DNA from: Thermoguttaceae bacterium
Lineage (GTDB): Bacteria; Planctomycetota; Planctomycetia; Pirellulales; Thermoguttaceae
Reading direction: 5' to 3'
Assembly (NCBI GenBank): GCA_017447865.1
Contig: JAFSMO010000046.1
Location: forward strand, 62,001-126,000
DNA: 64,000 nt
How positions within the stretch are numbered: position 1 is the stretch's first letter; the number at the start of each line of letters is the position of its first letter. Shown here piece by piece: positions 43,114-51,138 of the stretch. The position numbers were made by a program, and so were the translations under genes. Under the pieces are notes generated by a model. That model made no database searches and was not told the origin of the DNA. It saw only the letters and a list, made by a program, of their open reading frames with translations.

Positions 43114-45216
43114 CAGGAAAATAAAGGTCATAACAAGCAGGATCGGGAAGAGGATCCCGAGGCTGTAAACCATGTAGCCGAAGAAGCTCGGCATCTTGAC
43201 GCCTTCTTCTTCCGCGATGGCTTTCACCATGAAGTTCGGGCCGTTGCCGATGTAGGTCATGGCCCCCATAAACACGGCGCCCAGCGAAACGGCCACGAGC
43301 AGTTTGCTCGCGCAGCCAGCCTCGGTCGAAATGGCCTCGATCTTCAGCTCGTCCGCCTTCTGTTTCGCGGCGGCTTTCACTTCCGGCGCGGCTTCTTCGG
43401 TGAAGGTCACCAGTTTGCCGGCCTTTTCGGCGTCACTCGTCGCGGTCTTGCCGACCGTGCTGAACACGACGTACGTCGGCGCATTGTCGAGGACCGAAGA
43501 GAGCGAACCGGTCGCCCAGAAGAACGACTTCGTATTATCGACGCCCATCCCGAGCTCGCCGCCTTTTTCGTTCAGGATCTGGAGCGGGACCTGCATGCAG
43601 ATGAAGATGCCGAAGAACAGGGCCGCGACTTCGGTGATGGCGCCGAAGTTGAACCGGTTGTTCAGACGGACCTGAGTATTGCCGCAGACCAGCGAGATCC
43701 AGACCAGACCGAGCTGGACGATTTCGCGCAGGTACATCGGGGCGTGCCACTCGGTGCCCGGGACGGCTTTGGACGGGTCAAGCATGGCGACGGCCAGAAT
43801 GACGCAGATCAGAAGCGGAACGTTCGGGAACAGACCGAGGAACTTGAGTTTCCCGGCGTCAATGTCGTCGATCGCAATGTCGAGGCCGGTTTCTTTCGGG
43901 TACGCGATGAACGCATCCCAGCAGAAGTAAACGAGCAGCAGCAGAATGTTCGTGAAGAGCCATTCCTTCCACAGGCACATGGTCCACGTGAAACCGACTC
44001 CCGCGAGGTAGCCGAGGAAGAGCGGCGGGTCACCCGTCGGCAGCAGACAGCCACCGCAGTTGCAGACGGCAAAGATGAAGAAAATGACCGTGTGAACTTT
44101 GTGCTTGCGCTCTTTGTTCGTTTCGAGCAGCGGACGGATTAGAAGCATGGCGGCGCCGGTCGTTCCGATGAAGCTCGCCAGAAACGTGCCGATCGCGATG
44201 AAGATCGTGTTGGTGAGCGGTTTCGCCTTGAGGTTTCCTTCAACGCGGATGCCGCCGGCGATCGTGAACAGAGCGAAAAGCAGAACGATGAACGGGATGA
44301 ACTCGTCGAAAATCGCGTTCGCGAAGATCGTCCACATACGCGCACCGGAGGTCGCTTCGCAGTAATGGGCCGCGGAAAGACCGTGCCAGTGCGAGGCCAA
44401 AACGCCCTGGTGGAAGAAACCGTAGTAAATCAGCGTGATGATTCCGAGGAACGCCGCGACGTAGAAGCGGTGCAGATTGCTCTCCCACCACTCTTCCGTG
44501 GCCGGGATCAGCGGCAGAACGGCGATCGCCAGAAGAAGGAGAACGAACGGGATCGTCATGAAATACGGAGGAAGGACCGGGGTCCCGTGCGCGTGCTCGT
44601 GGCACTCATCGCAGCATTCGCCGTCGTGATGATGGTGGCCCTCATGATCGTGGTCGTGTTCGCAGGCTTCGCCGGGGGCGTGATTGTGGCCCGCGTGGGC
44701 GTCTGCTTCTTCAGTCGTGGAGGTGCTTTCCGAGGCCGGAACAGCTTCTTCAACGGCTGGAGCGGCTTCTTCAACGGCCGGAGCGGCTTCTTCAACTGCC
44801 GGAGCAGCTTCTTCAACGGCCGGAGCAGCTTCTTCAACTGCCGGAGCAGCTTCTTCAACTGCCGGAGCAGCTTCTTCAACTGCCGGAGCAGCTTCTTCGG
44901 CGGCTGGAGCGGCTTCTTCAGCGGCTGGCGCAGCTTCTTCAGCGGCTGGCGCAGCTTCTTCAACGGCTGGCGCAGCTTCTTCAACTGCCGGAGCGGCTTC
45001 TTCAACGGCCGGAGCGGCTTCTTCGGCGGCAGTGGCGGGAGTTTCAACAGCGGCTTCCTCATGACCACCGTTGGCTTCCTGAATATACTGAGTCCCTTTC
45101 TGCGGGAAACCGAGGCAAAGGGCGATAATATACGCGACGATGATCACCGCGATGGAGACGGACGCAAGTTTGTACGACTTGCTGGGGTCCTTGGCGGCAT
45201 GAGTCTCTTCACTCAT
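43111..45216 (-). CDS. nhaD: NhaD-type Na+/H+ antiporter with repeat and His/Cys-rich insert
   Basis: A 701-residue membrane protein, about 200 residues longer than usual NhaD. One N-terminal helix (residues 17-36) precedes an insert: 14 tandem heptapeptides, mainly EEAAPAV (65-162), then a His/Cys-rich metal-binding-like segment (174-211, with HDHDHEGHHHH and CCDECHEHAH). From about 220 the antiporter core follows with the typical LLPTGDPPLFLGYLAG and GNGPNFMVKAIAEEEGVKMPSFFGYM. A second Lys/Glu-rich insert lies before the last helices. The start at 45216 follows AAGGAG. Na+ expulsion in exchange for protons is the family role. Confidence 0.85.
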   Translation of the reverse strand: MSEETHAAKDPSKSYKLASVSIAVIIVAYIIALCLGFPQKGTQYIQEANGGHEEAAVETPATAAEEAAPAVEEAAPAVEEAAPAVEEAAPAAEEAAPAAEEAAPAAEEAAPAVEEAAPAVEEAAPAVEEAAPAVEEAAPAVEEAAPAVEEAAPAVEEAVPASESTSTTEEADAHAGHNHAPGEACEHDHDHEGHHHHDGECCDECHEHAHGTPVLPPYFMTIPFVLLLLAIAVLPLIPATEEWWESNLHRFYVAAFLGIITLIYYGFFHQGVLASHWHGLSAAHYCEATSGARMWTIFANAIFDEFIPFIVLLFALFTIAGGIRVEGNLKAKPLTNTIFIAIGTFLASFIGTTGAAMLLIRPLLETNKERKHKVHTVIFFIFAVCNCGGCLLPTGDPPLFLGYLAGVGFTWTMCLWKEWLFTNILLLLVYFCWDAFIAYPKETGLDIAIDDIDAGKLKFLGLFPNVPLLICVILAVAMLDPSKAVPGTEWHAPMYLREIVQLGLVWISLVCGNTQVRLNNRFNFGAITEVAALFFGIFICMQVPLQILNEKGGELGMGVDNTKSFFWATGSLSSVLDNAPTYVVFSTVGKTATSDAEKAGKLVTFTEEAAPEVKAAAKQKADELKIEAISTEAGCASKLLVAVSLGAVFMGAMTYIGNGPNFMVKAIAEEEGVKMPSFFGYMVYSLGILFPILLVMTFIFL
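44584..45024 (-). repeat. 21-bp coding tandem repeat plus His/Cys-rich segment inside nhaD
   Basis: Fourteen 21-bp units encode EEAAPAV/EEAAPAA (44731-45024), and the adjoining 44584-44697 encodes the His/Cys-rich stretch. The unit length makes slippage-driven copy-number change likely. The opposite strand gives a long phenylalanine-rich spurious frame. Confidence 0.9.
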
Positions 45217-45403
45217 CTTGAACTCCTTGAAAAAATGAACTTCCATAGCCAATCGGGCAAAACAAAAATATTTTTGCTAATTTAAACACATTTTCAGGAA
45301 AATTTCAAGCCCCCCCTAGGAAAGATTTTAGAGATTTTTAGAAAATTGGAGGTTTTTTATTCCATTTTGCGCATTTTGTCTGTTTTGCAAAGAGGGCCAA
45401 GAA

Positions 45404-45442
45404 AGAAAAAAACCGAAACGCCAGTGGTATATAACGTTTCGG
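45404..45442 (-). terminator. Terminator after the two-helix protein gene
   Basis: On the minus strand CCGAAACG (45442-45435) pairs with CGTTTCGG (45420-45413) across a 14-nt loop, followed by TTTTTTTCTTTC. It separates the 45480 gene from nhaD. Confidence 0.8.
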
Positions 45443-45456
45443 AGAGTGGAGGATAT

Positions 45457-45494
45457 TCAGGTTTGGCCTGATGTTTTGGTCAGGTTTGGCCTGA
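45457..45494. promoter_or_regulatory. Duplicated palindrome, possible operator
   Basis: Two identical copies of TCAGGTTTGGCCTGA (arms TCAGG/CCTGA) lie at 45457-45471 and 45480-45494, 23 bp start to start, close to two helical turns. The second copy overlaps the stop codon of the 45480 gene. They lie 240 bp upstream of nhaD. Operator function is inferred. Confidence 0.45.
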
Positions 45495-46073
45495 AGTATG
45501 AAGTGCCGTTTGGCAAATTACAACAAAAACGAGCATTAAAAGCCCGGAAATTGTAAGGGAAAGACCGAATGAGGTCATGGCATGGCTTCCCGATTTGGCA
45601 AGGATTGACCACGCCGTCAGGGAACCGCCGCAAAGAACTCCTAAGATTCCAAAGCAGCACGTGTTCATCAGCCAGCCGCCCAGTTTCGGAAGACTCCAAG
45701 TCAAGCCGGAGCCTTTCCGGGACATTTTGGCGAATGGGTTTTCCTGATTTTCAACGGAATTTAACGCAAAAATGCTCGAAACCGGAGATTTCTCAACCGT
45801 CTGTTCCACCGGAGCAGTGTATTCGGATTTCGTTTCGGAACAAGTCCTCGGTTTGCTTTCGTTTTTAAAGGACGATCCGCAACTGGCAGAAGTGCCGGAA
45901 TTGTTCCATGAGGACATGAAATCACTAAGCCGATCGGACTGGAAAGAGGGCTCGTCAGTCATTGCAAGCTGTGATTTTTCCTTTGGCCAAAGGTCTGAAA
46001 GCTGCAATTCGTCCTCCAGAGTCACGCTCCGGAGCCGCGCTAACAGGTCATTGGATTTCGAAATCGTTTCCAT
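45480..46073 (-). CDS. Small membrane protein of unknown function
   Basis: A 197-residue protein. The N-terminal 125 residues are polar, Ser/Glu-rich and probably disordered. Two hydrophobic segments follow at about 132-156 and 166-188, leaving a short tail. The layout resembles a cytoplasmic regulator anchored by C-terminal helices, but I see no zinc-binding HxxxCxxC as in anti-sigma factors. The start follows a CTGGAG site. Its codon use is less GC-rich than neighbours. It is transcribed alone. Confidence 0.62.
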   Translation of the reverse strand: METISKSNDLLARLRSVTLEDELQLSDLWPKEKSQLAMTDEPSFQSDRLSDFMSSWNNSGTSASCGSSFKNESKPRTCSETKSEYTAPVEQTVEKSPVSSIFALNSVENQENPFAKMSRKGSGLTWSLPKLGGWLMNTCCFGILGVLCGGSLTAWSILAKSGSHAMTSFGLSLTISGLLMLVFVVICQTALHTSGQT

Positions 46074-46238
46074 TTTAGTCTCCAGGGGTAAAAATAAACA
46101 GATGTCTCTGTTAATTATATCGTCAAAATGGAGTGTTAAAATGAATCAATTATAACGATTTTAACAAAAAAACAGGAATGAGTCCGAATTTGAAACCAGC
46201 CCTTGGCAAAAATAAAAAATATTTCTTTAGAGTACCCA

Positions 46239-46266
46239 TTGCAGAAGTTTGATTCTGTGATAAAAT
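46239..46266 (+). promoter_or_regulatory. Promoter of the ketosynthase-like gene
   Basis: TTGCAG (46239-46244), a 16-bp spacer and TAAAAT (46261-46266) lie 75 bp before the start codon. The region 46074-46340 is AT-rich with no other feature. Confidence 0.6.
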
Positions 46267-46340
46267 ATAAAATGACAAAAAACAGTTTGTAATCACAACC
46301 AGGGGGTTAAATCATCCCCACAAACTTTTGGAAAACAAAA

Positions 46341-47669
46341 ATGAGAACAGTTATAACCGGGATTGGTGTCATTACTCCTTTAGGAAACAGCCAGGAATCT
46401 CTTTGGGAAGGCCTTTACTCCGGTAGAGGTGCCGTCGAAACGCTTCCTGAAGAATGGTCTGCCCTGAACGAAATCATTCATTTTGGCTCGTTCTGCAAAG
46501 ATTTTAAAGGAGAAATTGACGATTTCGGCGAATTGGAAAAAGAACTGAAACGTAATATCCGCAAAAGTGCGAAAATCATGTGCCGGGAAACCCAGATGGC
46601 CGTAGCCACTGCCCAGAAAGCACTGAACCATGCGGGCCTGGCCTTCACTGAGCCGCAGCAGCGTGTTGGTATTATGTTCGGAAGCGATTATATGCTCTCG
46701 GACCCCCGGTCAACGTTCGGAGCTTTTGCCGCCTCCCGCGATGAAAACGGGGAATTTACCATCAAAAAAATGGGGACCGAAGGGAAAAAAATGGTCGCGC
46801 CGCTCTGGCTGCTGGTTTGGCTCCCGAATATGCCGGCGTGCCACATCTCGATTTTGAACCAGTTCCTCGGCCCGTGTGATTCGCTGACGATGAACGAGGC
46901 TGCCGCGAACGCGACGCTGAAATACGCTCATGAGACCATCGCTCGTGGTTGGGCGGATGCAATGGTGGCGGGCGCGACGGGGACCCGAATCCAGGCGATC
47001 CGTACCTGGCAGACGGTCATTTCCGAACAGATCGCCCCCAAAGACGCGGATCCGGAAACGGCATCGTGCCCCTTCGACAAACGCCACGCCGGTCAGGTGC
47101 TGGGTGAGGGCGCCGGCGCGTTCATTCTGGAGTCGCTCGAATACGCTCAGGCCCGTGGGGCGAAGATCGAGGCGGAATTTCTTGCTGGTGTCGACTCGAT
47201 GGCCGGAACGCATACGACTGATCCAAACGCGAAATTCAAGCTCGTCCCGGATTATCGTCAGGCGTTCGTGAACGTTTTGAAGAGAGTCTTGGCCGACTCC
47301 GGGAAATCCGTCGATGAGATCGGCTTCATTCACGCGCACGGGCTGGGAGTTCCGGAAGTGGACCGGGCGGAAGCGGAAGCGATCCGCGAAGTGTTCGCAG
47401 GTCGTTCGACCCCGATCCCGGTCGTGGCGGCAAAGGCCGCGTTCGGAAACCTCGGCGCGGGGTCAGGGGCGGTGGAAATCGCCGCGGGAATCGGGGCGCT
47501 GAATCATGGCGTTCTGTTCCCGACTCGGAATTTCCAGGAACCGGCAGAAGGCTGCGAACTGAATATTGTGACCGACACACAGACGCCGGCGGGAGATTGC
47601 TTCATCAATCTGAGCACCAACTTCCAGGGCCAGACGTCCGCGGCGTTGATTGGGAAATTCAGAGCGTAA
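46341..47669 (+). CDS. Beta-ketoacyl synthase-like protein lacking the active-site Cys
   Basis: A 442-residue thiolase-fold protein, full length for KAS II (FabF-like). The N-terminus MRTVITGIGVITPLGNS and KxGAGA-like end regions are normal. The nucleophile position reads LTMNEAAAN instead of xTACASS, so Cys becomes Glu186. The first catalytic His is present (His333 in HAHG), while the second is Asn370 (FGNLGAGSGAVE). This Glu-His-Asn set resembles non-condensing partners such as chain-length factors. It is a single gene, with its own promoter and terminator, and no partner KS or ACP is adjacent. Confidence 0.85.
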   Translation: MRTVITGIGVITPLGNSQESLWEGLYSGRGAVETLPEEWSALNEIIHFGSFCKDFKGEIDDFGELEKELKRNIRKSAKIMCRETQMAVATAQKALNHAGLAFTEPQQRVGIMFGSDYMLSDPRSTFGAFAASRDENGEFTIKKMGTEGKKMVAPLWLLVWLPNMPACHISILNQFLGPCDSLTMNEAAANATLKYAHETIARGWADAMVAGATGTRIQAIRTWQTVISEQIAPKDADPETASCPFDKRHAGQVLGEGAGAFILESLEYAQARGAKIEAEFLAGVDSMAGTHTTDPNAKFKLVPDYRQAFVNVLKRVLADSGKSVDEIGFIHAHGLGVPEVDRAEAEAIREVFAGRSTPIPVVAAKAAFGNLGAGSGAVEIAAGIGALNHGVLFPTRNFQEPAEGCELNIVTDTQTPAGDCFINLSTNFQGQTSAALIGKFRA

Positions 47670-47683
47670 TTCGAAAAAGCGAG

Positions 47684-47710
47684 CGGTGGCAGTGATGCCA
47701 CCGTTTTTTT
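47684..47710 (+). terminator. Rho-independent terminator of the ketosynthase-like gene
   Basis: CGGTGGCA (47684-47691) and TGCCACCG (47696-47703) form an 8-bp stem with a GTGA loop, followed by seven Ts. Confidence 0.9.
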
Positions 47711-47731
47711 AGGTAAGTCCACGGAATGGGA

Positions 47732-47767
47732 GGCGGTAATGGAGCGCGGAGCGCGGAATTACGCGCC
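47732..47767. repeat. Short palindromic repeat, family A, copy 2
   Basis: This unit matches 1123-1156 base for base across the core and extends to GCGCC, so outer arms GGCG/CGCC also pair. It lies between the terminator of the ketosynthase-like gene and the convergent ruvA. Confidence 0.8.
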
Positions 47768-47818
47768 GGATTCCATGGCTGGGAGATTCTGGGAACCTCC
47801 CAGCAATTTACCTCGGAC

Positions 47819-48439
47819 TCACTGCGAAACGCAGGCCCGAATGACATCTTCCACGGTTTTGAATTCAGTCTTGGATTTGGCGGCTTTCTCGACCCGCTTT
47901 CGGGCTTCGGTTTCCGAGTAGCCAAGGACGAGCAGGGCCTGGAACGCGTCGGCCATGATCCCCTGAGCCGCAGCGGATTGGGCGCCGAAATCACCAGACG
48001 CCGGGGCGAGAAGCGCGAATTTGCCGACCTTGCGGCGCAGCTTGGCGATCACCCGTTCAGCCATCGCGGGACCAATCCCCGGCAGCGTGGCGAGCGTCTT
48101 GGCGTCCTGCTCCTTGATCGAGTACGCGACCTCCTCCACCGGGTAGATCATCGCGCGCAGGGCCTTCTTCGAGCCAACGCCGTCCACCGAGCAGAAAAGC
48201 TCGAAAAACTCGCGCTCCAGCTCGGTCTGGAAGCCGATCAGCTTCGGCGTGAGTTTCCCTTGGGCCGGGTTGCCGTCGAGGTAGAAAATCGTGAAAAACG
48301 AGACTTCCTGCCCGACGAGCGTCTGCATCTTGCGGCGCGTGAACTCCGGGATCAGGACCTCGATCTGCAAAAATCCCGCCTGCAGGATCACGTATTCTTC
48401 GAAAACTTCTTTGAGTGTGCCGGTTATGCCTGAAATCAT
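47819..48439 (-). CDS. ruvA: Holliday junction branch-migration protein RuvA
   Basis: A 206-residue DNA-binding subunit of the RuvAB complex. An OB fold ([19 protein letters not shown]) is followed by the helix-hairpin-helix domain ([16 protein letters not shown] and [18 protein letters not shown]). The C-terminal RuvB-interacting domain contains [16 protein letters not shown]. Length fits the family. The ATG at 48439 follows GGAGC; the frame extends upstream through repeat DNA, which I excluded. ruvB and ruvC are not in the window. Confidence 0.94.
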   Translation of the reverse strand: MISGITGTLKEVFEEYVILQAGFLQIEVLIPEFTRRKMQTLVGQEVSFFTIFYLDGNPAQGKLTPKLIGFQTELEREFFELFCSVDGVGSKKALRAMIYPVEEVAYSIKEQDAKTLATLPGIGPAMAERVIAKLRRKVGKFALLAPASGDFGAQSAAAQGIMADAFQALLVLGYSETEARKRVEKAAKSKTEFKTVEDVIRACVSQ

Positions 48440-48455
48440 CTTGGCGCTCCGCTTT

Positions 48456-48573
48456 TGGAGTGTGGAGTGTGGAGTTGGAAAAGCCTTCGGCTTTTTATGG
48501 GGTGAAGTCTTTCTAAAGCCAGCGTTACGCGCCAGCGTCAACTCCACTCTCCACACTCCACACTCCACCCTTT
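48456..48573. repeat. Composite heptamer hairpin element, family B, copy 1
   Basis: The left arm has GGAGTGT heptamers (48457-48477) and the right arm their complement, ACTCCAC (48539-48568). The centre holds the hairpin AAAAGCC-TTC-GGCTTTT (48479-48495), the segment GAAGTCTTTCTA and GTTACGCGCCAGCGTC. It begins 2 bp after the stop of the EEP gene. The same layout recurs at 60466-60584. Confidence 0.85.
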
Positions 48574-48574
48574 C

Positions 48575-49318
48575 CTAAAATTTCACTTTTACGTAGATGG
48601 GTCTGTGGTCGGACTGGCTCGGGGCGTCCACGACTTCGGCTTCCAGAACTTCGACGTTGGCGCCGGTTTCTTTCCAGGTCATCACGTAGTCGATCCGGAT
48701 GGTCGGGTCACTGGCCGGGAAGGTGTACTCGTCGGGGGTGAGGATCCGCCACGTTTTCTGCATTTCCTGGATCGTGGTCGAATTGGGGTACGCGTTGAAG
48801 TCCCCCACGATGAAGATCGGCTTGCCGGTGAATTTTTTCGCCTCGGCGTTGATGATCGGCACCGACTCGGCCTGGCTCGCCGCGGTCAGGGAGAAGTGCG
48901 TGCAGAAGAAAACGTAGTCCTCAAACTCGAGGACCTGGAGCGTGCGCTGCTCTTCTTTTCCCGGCAGTGGAATATTGTACGCGCGGATCGGCTCGGCTTT
49001 CGTCAGCGTTCCGACGCCGTATTTTCCACCCTGGAAGTCGATCGCCGGGGCGAAGTAGGACTTCATCTTGCACAGTTTGCCGAATTCTTCCGGGATGTCG
49101 CGCTGGTCGCTGCGGGTCGCGTGCCAGTCCATTTCCTGAATGCCCGCAATATCAGGATCGACGCCCAGAACGATTTTGGCCGGTTCTTCCAGAACGATTT
49201 CCGTTCCGGTCAGCAGCTTTCCGTTCCGGATGTTGTAGCTCATAATTTTCAGCTCCGCGGCAGAAAGATCAGCGCAGAGAAAAACCAAAACGGCAAGGAA
49301 AACGAGGACTTTTTTCAT
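48575..49318 (-). CDS. Exported endonuclease/exonuclease/phosphatase family protein
   Basis: A 247-residue protein with a signal peptide (residues 1-21). The EEP/DNase I-like fold shows LKIMSYNIRNG at the start, then PDIAGIQEMDW (metal-binding Glu), IFIVGDFNAYPNS and the C-terminal QSDHRPIYVKV (catalytic His). Secreted family members in this phylum are often phosphodiesterases or nucleases acting on environmental substrates; the real substrate is unknown. Repeats lie on both sides of the gene. Confidence 0.87.
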   Translation of the reverse strand: MKKVLVFLAVLVFLCADLSAAELKIMSYNIRNGKLLTGTEIVLEEPAKIVLGVDPDIAGIQEMDWHATRSDQRDIPEEFGKLCKMKSYFAPAIDFQGGKYGVGTLTKAEPIRAYNIPLPGKEEQRTLQVLEFEDYVFFCTHFSLTAASQAESVPIINAEAKKFTGKPIFIVGDFNAYPNSTTIQEMQKTWRILTPDEYTFPASDPTIRIDYVMTWKETGANVEVLEAEVVDAPSQSDHRPIYVKVKF

Positions 49319-49352
49319 GGTTGACTCCGTAGGAAGGGGGGAATGAGGGAAA

Positions 49353-49500
49353 AATGAATAATGAATAACGAATAACGAATAATGAAGGGAATGAGGTTAA
49401 ATCAAGCGTGAGGGGAGAAAAAAAGACCCGCGTGAAGCCGTGCCTGAAACGGTCAAACTCTTTCTCCTCATTATTCGTTATTCGTTCTTCATTCTTCGTT
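49353..49500. repeat. Inverted heptamer arrays (GAATAAY), copy 2
   Basis: GAATAAC/GAATAAT units fill 49353-49386, and inverted units (ATTATTC, GTTATTC, then degenerate GTTCTTC) fill 49468-49500. The 80-bp spacer shows no gene. It lies between the divergent EEP and gltX genes. Confidence 0.8.
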
Positions 49501-49553
49501 CCGTATTTTACTCCAACCCGAAAATTTTTTCAAGCTCCCCCCCCTCCCCGCTC

Positions 49554-49581
49554 TTGCAATAAATTGAAAAAAGAGTAAAAT
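49554..49581 (+). promoter_or_regulatory. Promoter of the gltX operon
   Basis: TTGCAA (49554-49559), a 16-bp spacer and TAAAAT (49576-49581) lie 62 bp before gltX. Confidence 0.65.
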
Positions 49582-49642
49582 AGAAGGGATTAATACGATT
49601 AATTTTGTTTTACGAGTTTTTGAATCCACGGAAAACCAGATC

Positions 49643-51106
49643 ATGACTAAAGTCAAAACCCGTTTCGCCCCGTCACCCACGGGCTATATGCACATCGGAA
49701 ACCTTCGCACCGCGCTCTACGCCTACCTGACGGCCAAAAGCCAGGGCGGCGATTTCATCCTCCGCATCGAGGACACGGACCAGGACCGCAAGGTCGAAGG
49801 CGCCGTTCAGGTCATTTACGACACGCTGAAGATCGCGGGCCTCAAAAACGACGAAGGGCCGGACTGCGGCGGGTCGAACGGGCCGTACGTGCAGTCGGAG
49901 CGTTTGCCGATCTACCGCGAGTACGCGCAGAAACTCGTCGATCAGGGCGACGCCTACTACTGCTTCTGCACGAAAGAGCGCCTCGCGCAGCTTCATGAGG
50001 AGCAGGAAGATCCCAATTTCAAGGGCCGCCACGGGTACGACGGGCACTGCCGCAATCTCCCGAAGGAAGAGGTGGACGCGCTGCTGGCCGCCGGCACGCC
50101 GTACGTGATCCGCCAGAAAGTCCCGCAGACCGGTACCACCGCGTACCACGACGTCGTGTTCGGGGACGTTTCCGTGAATAACGCGGAGCTGCAGGACATC
50201 GTGCTGATCAAGGCCGACGGTTTCCCGACGTACAATTTCGCGCACGTCGTGGATGATCACCTGATGGAAGTCACGCACGTGACCCGCGGAAGCGAGTACG
50301 TCGCGCAGACCCCGTCCTACATCCTGATCTACCGCGCGTTCGGATGGGAGCACCCGACGTACATTCACCTGCCGCTGATCATGGGGAAGGACGCGGAAGG
50401 AAACGTTTCCAAACTTTCGAAGCGTCACGGCGCGGTGAGCTTCCAGGACATGATGCAGGACGGCTACTTGCCCGAGGCCGTGATCAATTACATCGCGCTG
50501 CTCGGCTGGAACCCGAAAACGGACGAGGAAATGTTCACGCTCGCCGAGCTGGAAAAGCGCTTCACGCCCGAAGCGATCAACAAATCGCCGGCCATTTTCG
50601 ACTACGAAAAGCTCCTCTGGTTCAACGGCCAGTACATCCGCAAGCTTTCGCCCGAGGAATTCTACGAAAAAGCGCTTCCGTTCATTCGTCAGGCGGTGAA
50701 GAACGAGTCGTACGACTGCCGCAAGATCGCGGCTCTGCTTCAGCAGCGGCTCGAAAAACTGACGCAGATCCCCGGCCAGCTCGGCTTCTTCGACGAACTG
50801 CCGGCGTACGAGACCGACATTCACGTGAACAAAAAGAGCAAAGCGACGCTGGAAACCGCTCCCGTGGCCCTGGCGAAGAGCATCGAAACCCTGGAGACGC
50901 TCGAAGACTGGACGAACGAAAAGCTCTACTTCGCGCTGAAAGAAGTGGCCGACGGGCTGGGCTTCAAGGCGAACACGGTGATGTGGGCCGTGCGGATCGC
51001 TGCGACCGGGACCGTCGTCACCCCCGGCGGCGCGACGGACATTTTGGAGATTTTGGGGAAAGAGGAATCACTCCGGCGCCTGAAGGACGGCTTGAGCCGG
51101 TTCTGA
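49643..51106 (+). CDS. gltX: Glutamyl-tRNA synthetase
   Basis: A 487-residue class I synthetase charging tRNA-Glu (and possibly tRNA-Gln). HIGH-type motif: FAPSPTGYMHIGNLRTALYA near residue 17. KMSKS-type motif: KLSKRHGAVSF. The zinc-binding region of the E. coli enzyme is partly replaced (CFCTKERLAQLHEEQ and CRNLPKEE). The C-terminal anticodon-binding helical domain is complete. It heads a run with the PHP-domain gene (32-bp gap) and dnaX (29-bp gap). Confidence 0.96.
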   Translation: MTKVKTRFAPSPTGYMHIGNLRTALYAYLTAKSQGGDFILRIEDTDQDRKVEGAVQVIYDTLKIAGLKNDEGPDCGGSNGPYVQSERLPIYREYAQKLVDQGDAYYCFCTKERLAQLHEEQEDPNFKGRHGYDGHCRNLPKEEVDALLAAGTPYVIRQKVPQTGTTAYHDVVFGDVSVNNAELQDIVLIKADGFPTYNFAHVVDDHLMEVTHVTRGSEYVAQTPSYILIYRAFGWEHPTYIHLPLIMGKDAEGNVSKLSKRHGAVSFQDMMQDGYLPEAVINYIALLGWNPKTDEEMFTLAELEKRFTPEAINKSPAIFDYEKLLWFNGQYIRKLSPEEFYEKALPFIRQAVKNESYDCRKIAALLQQRLEKLTQIPGQLGFFDELPAYETDIHVNKKSKATLETAPVALAKSIETLETLEDWTNEKLYFALKEVADGLGFKANTVMWAVRIAATGTVVTPGGATDILEILGKEESLRRLKDGLSRF

Positions 51107-51138
51107 TTTCGCCCCTGCCGCAGAAAGGTTTTTGATCC

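Noticed and set aside
44365-45285. Phe/Arg-rich plus-strand frame across the nhaD insert
   Set aside because: It is the antisense of the 21-bp repeats encoding EEAAPAV. The nhaD frame continues into recognisable transporter helices.
45480-46073. Anti-sigma factor
   Set aside because: It has C-terminal membrane helices but no zinc-binding motif and no sigma factor gene adjacent.
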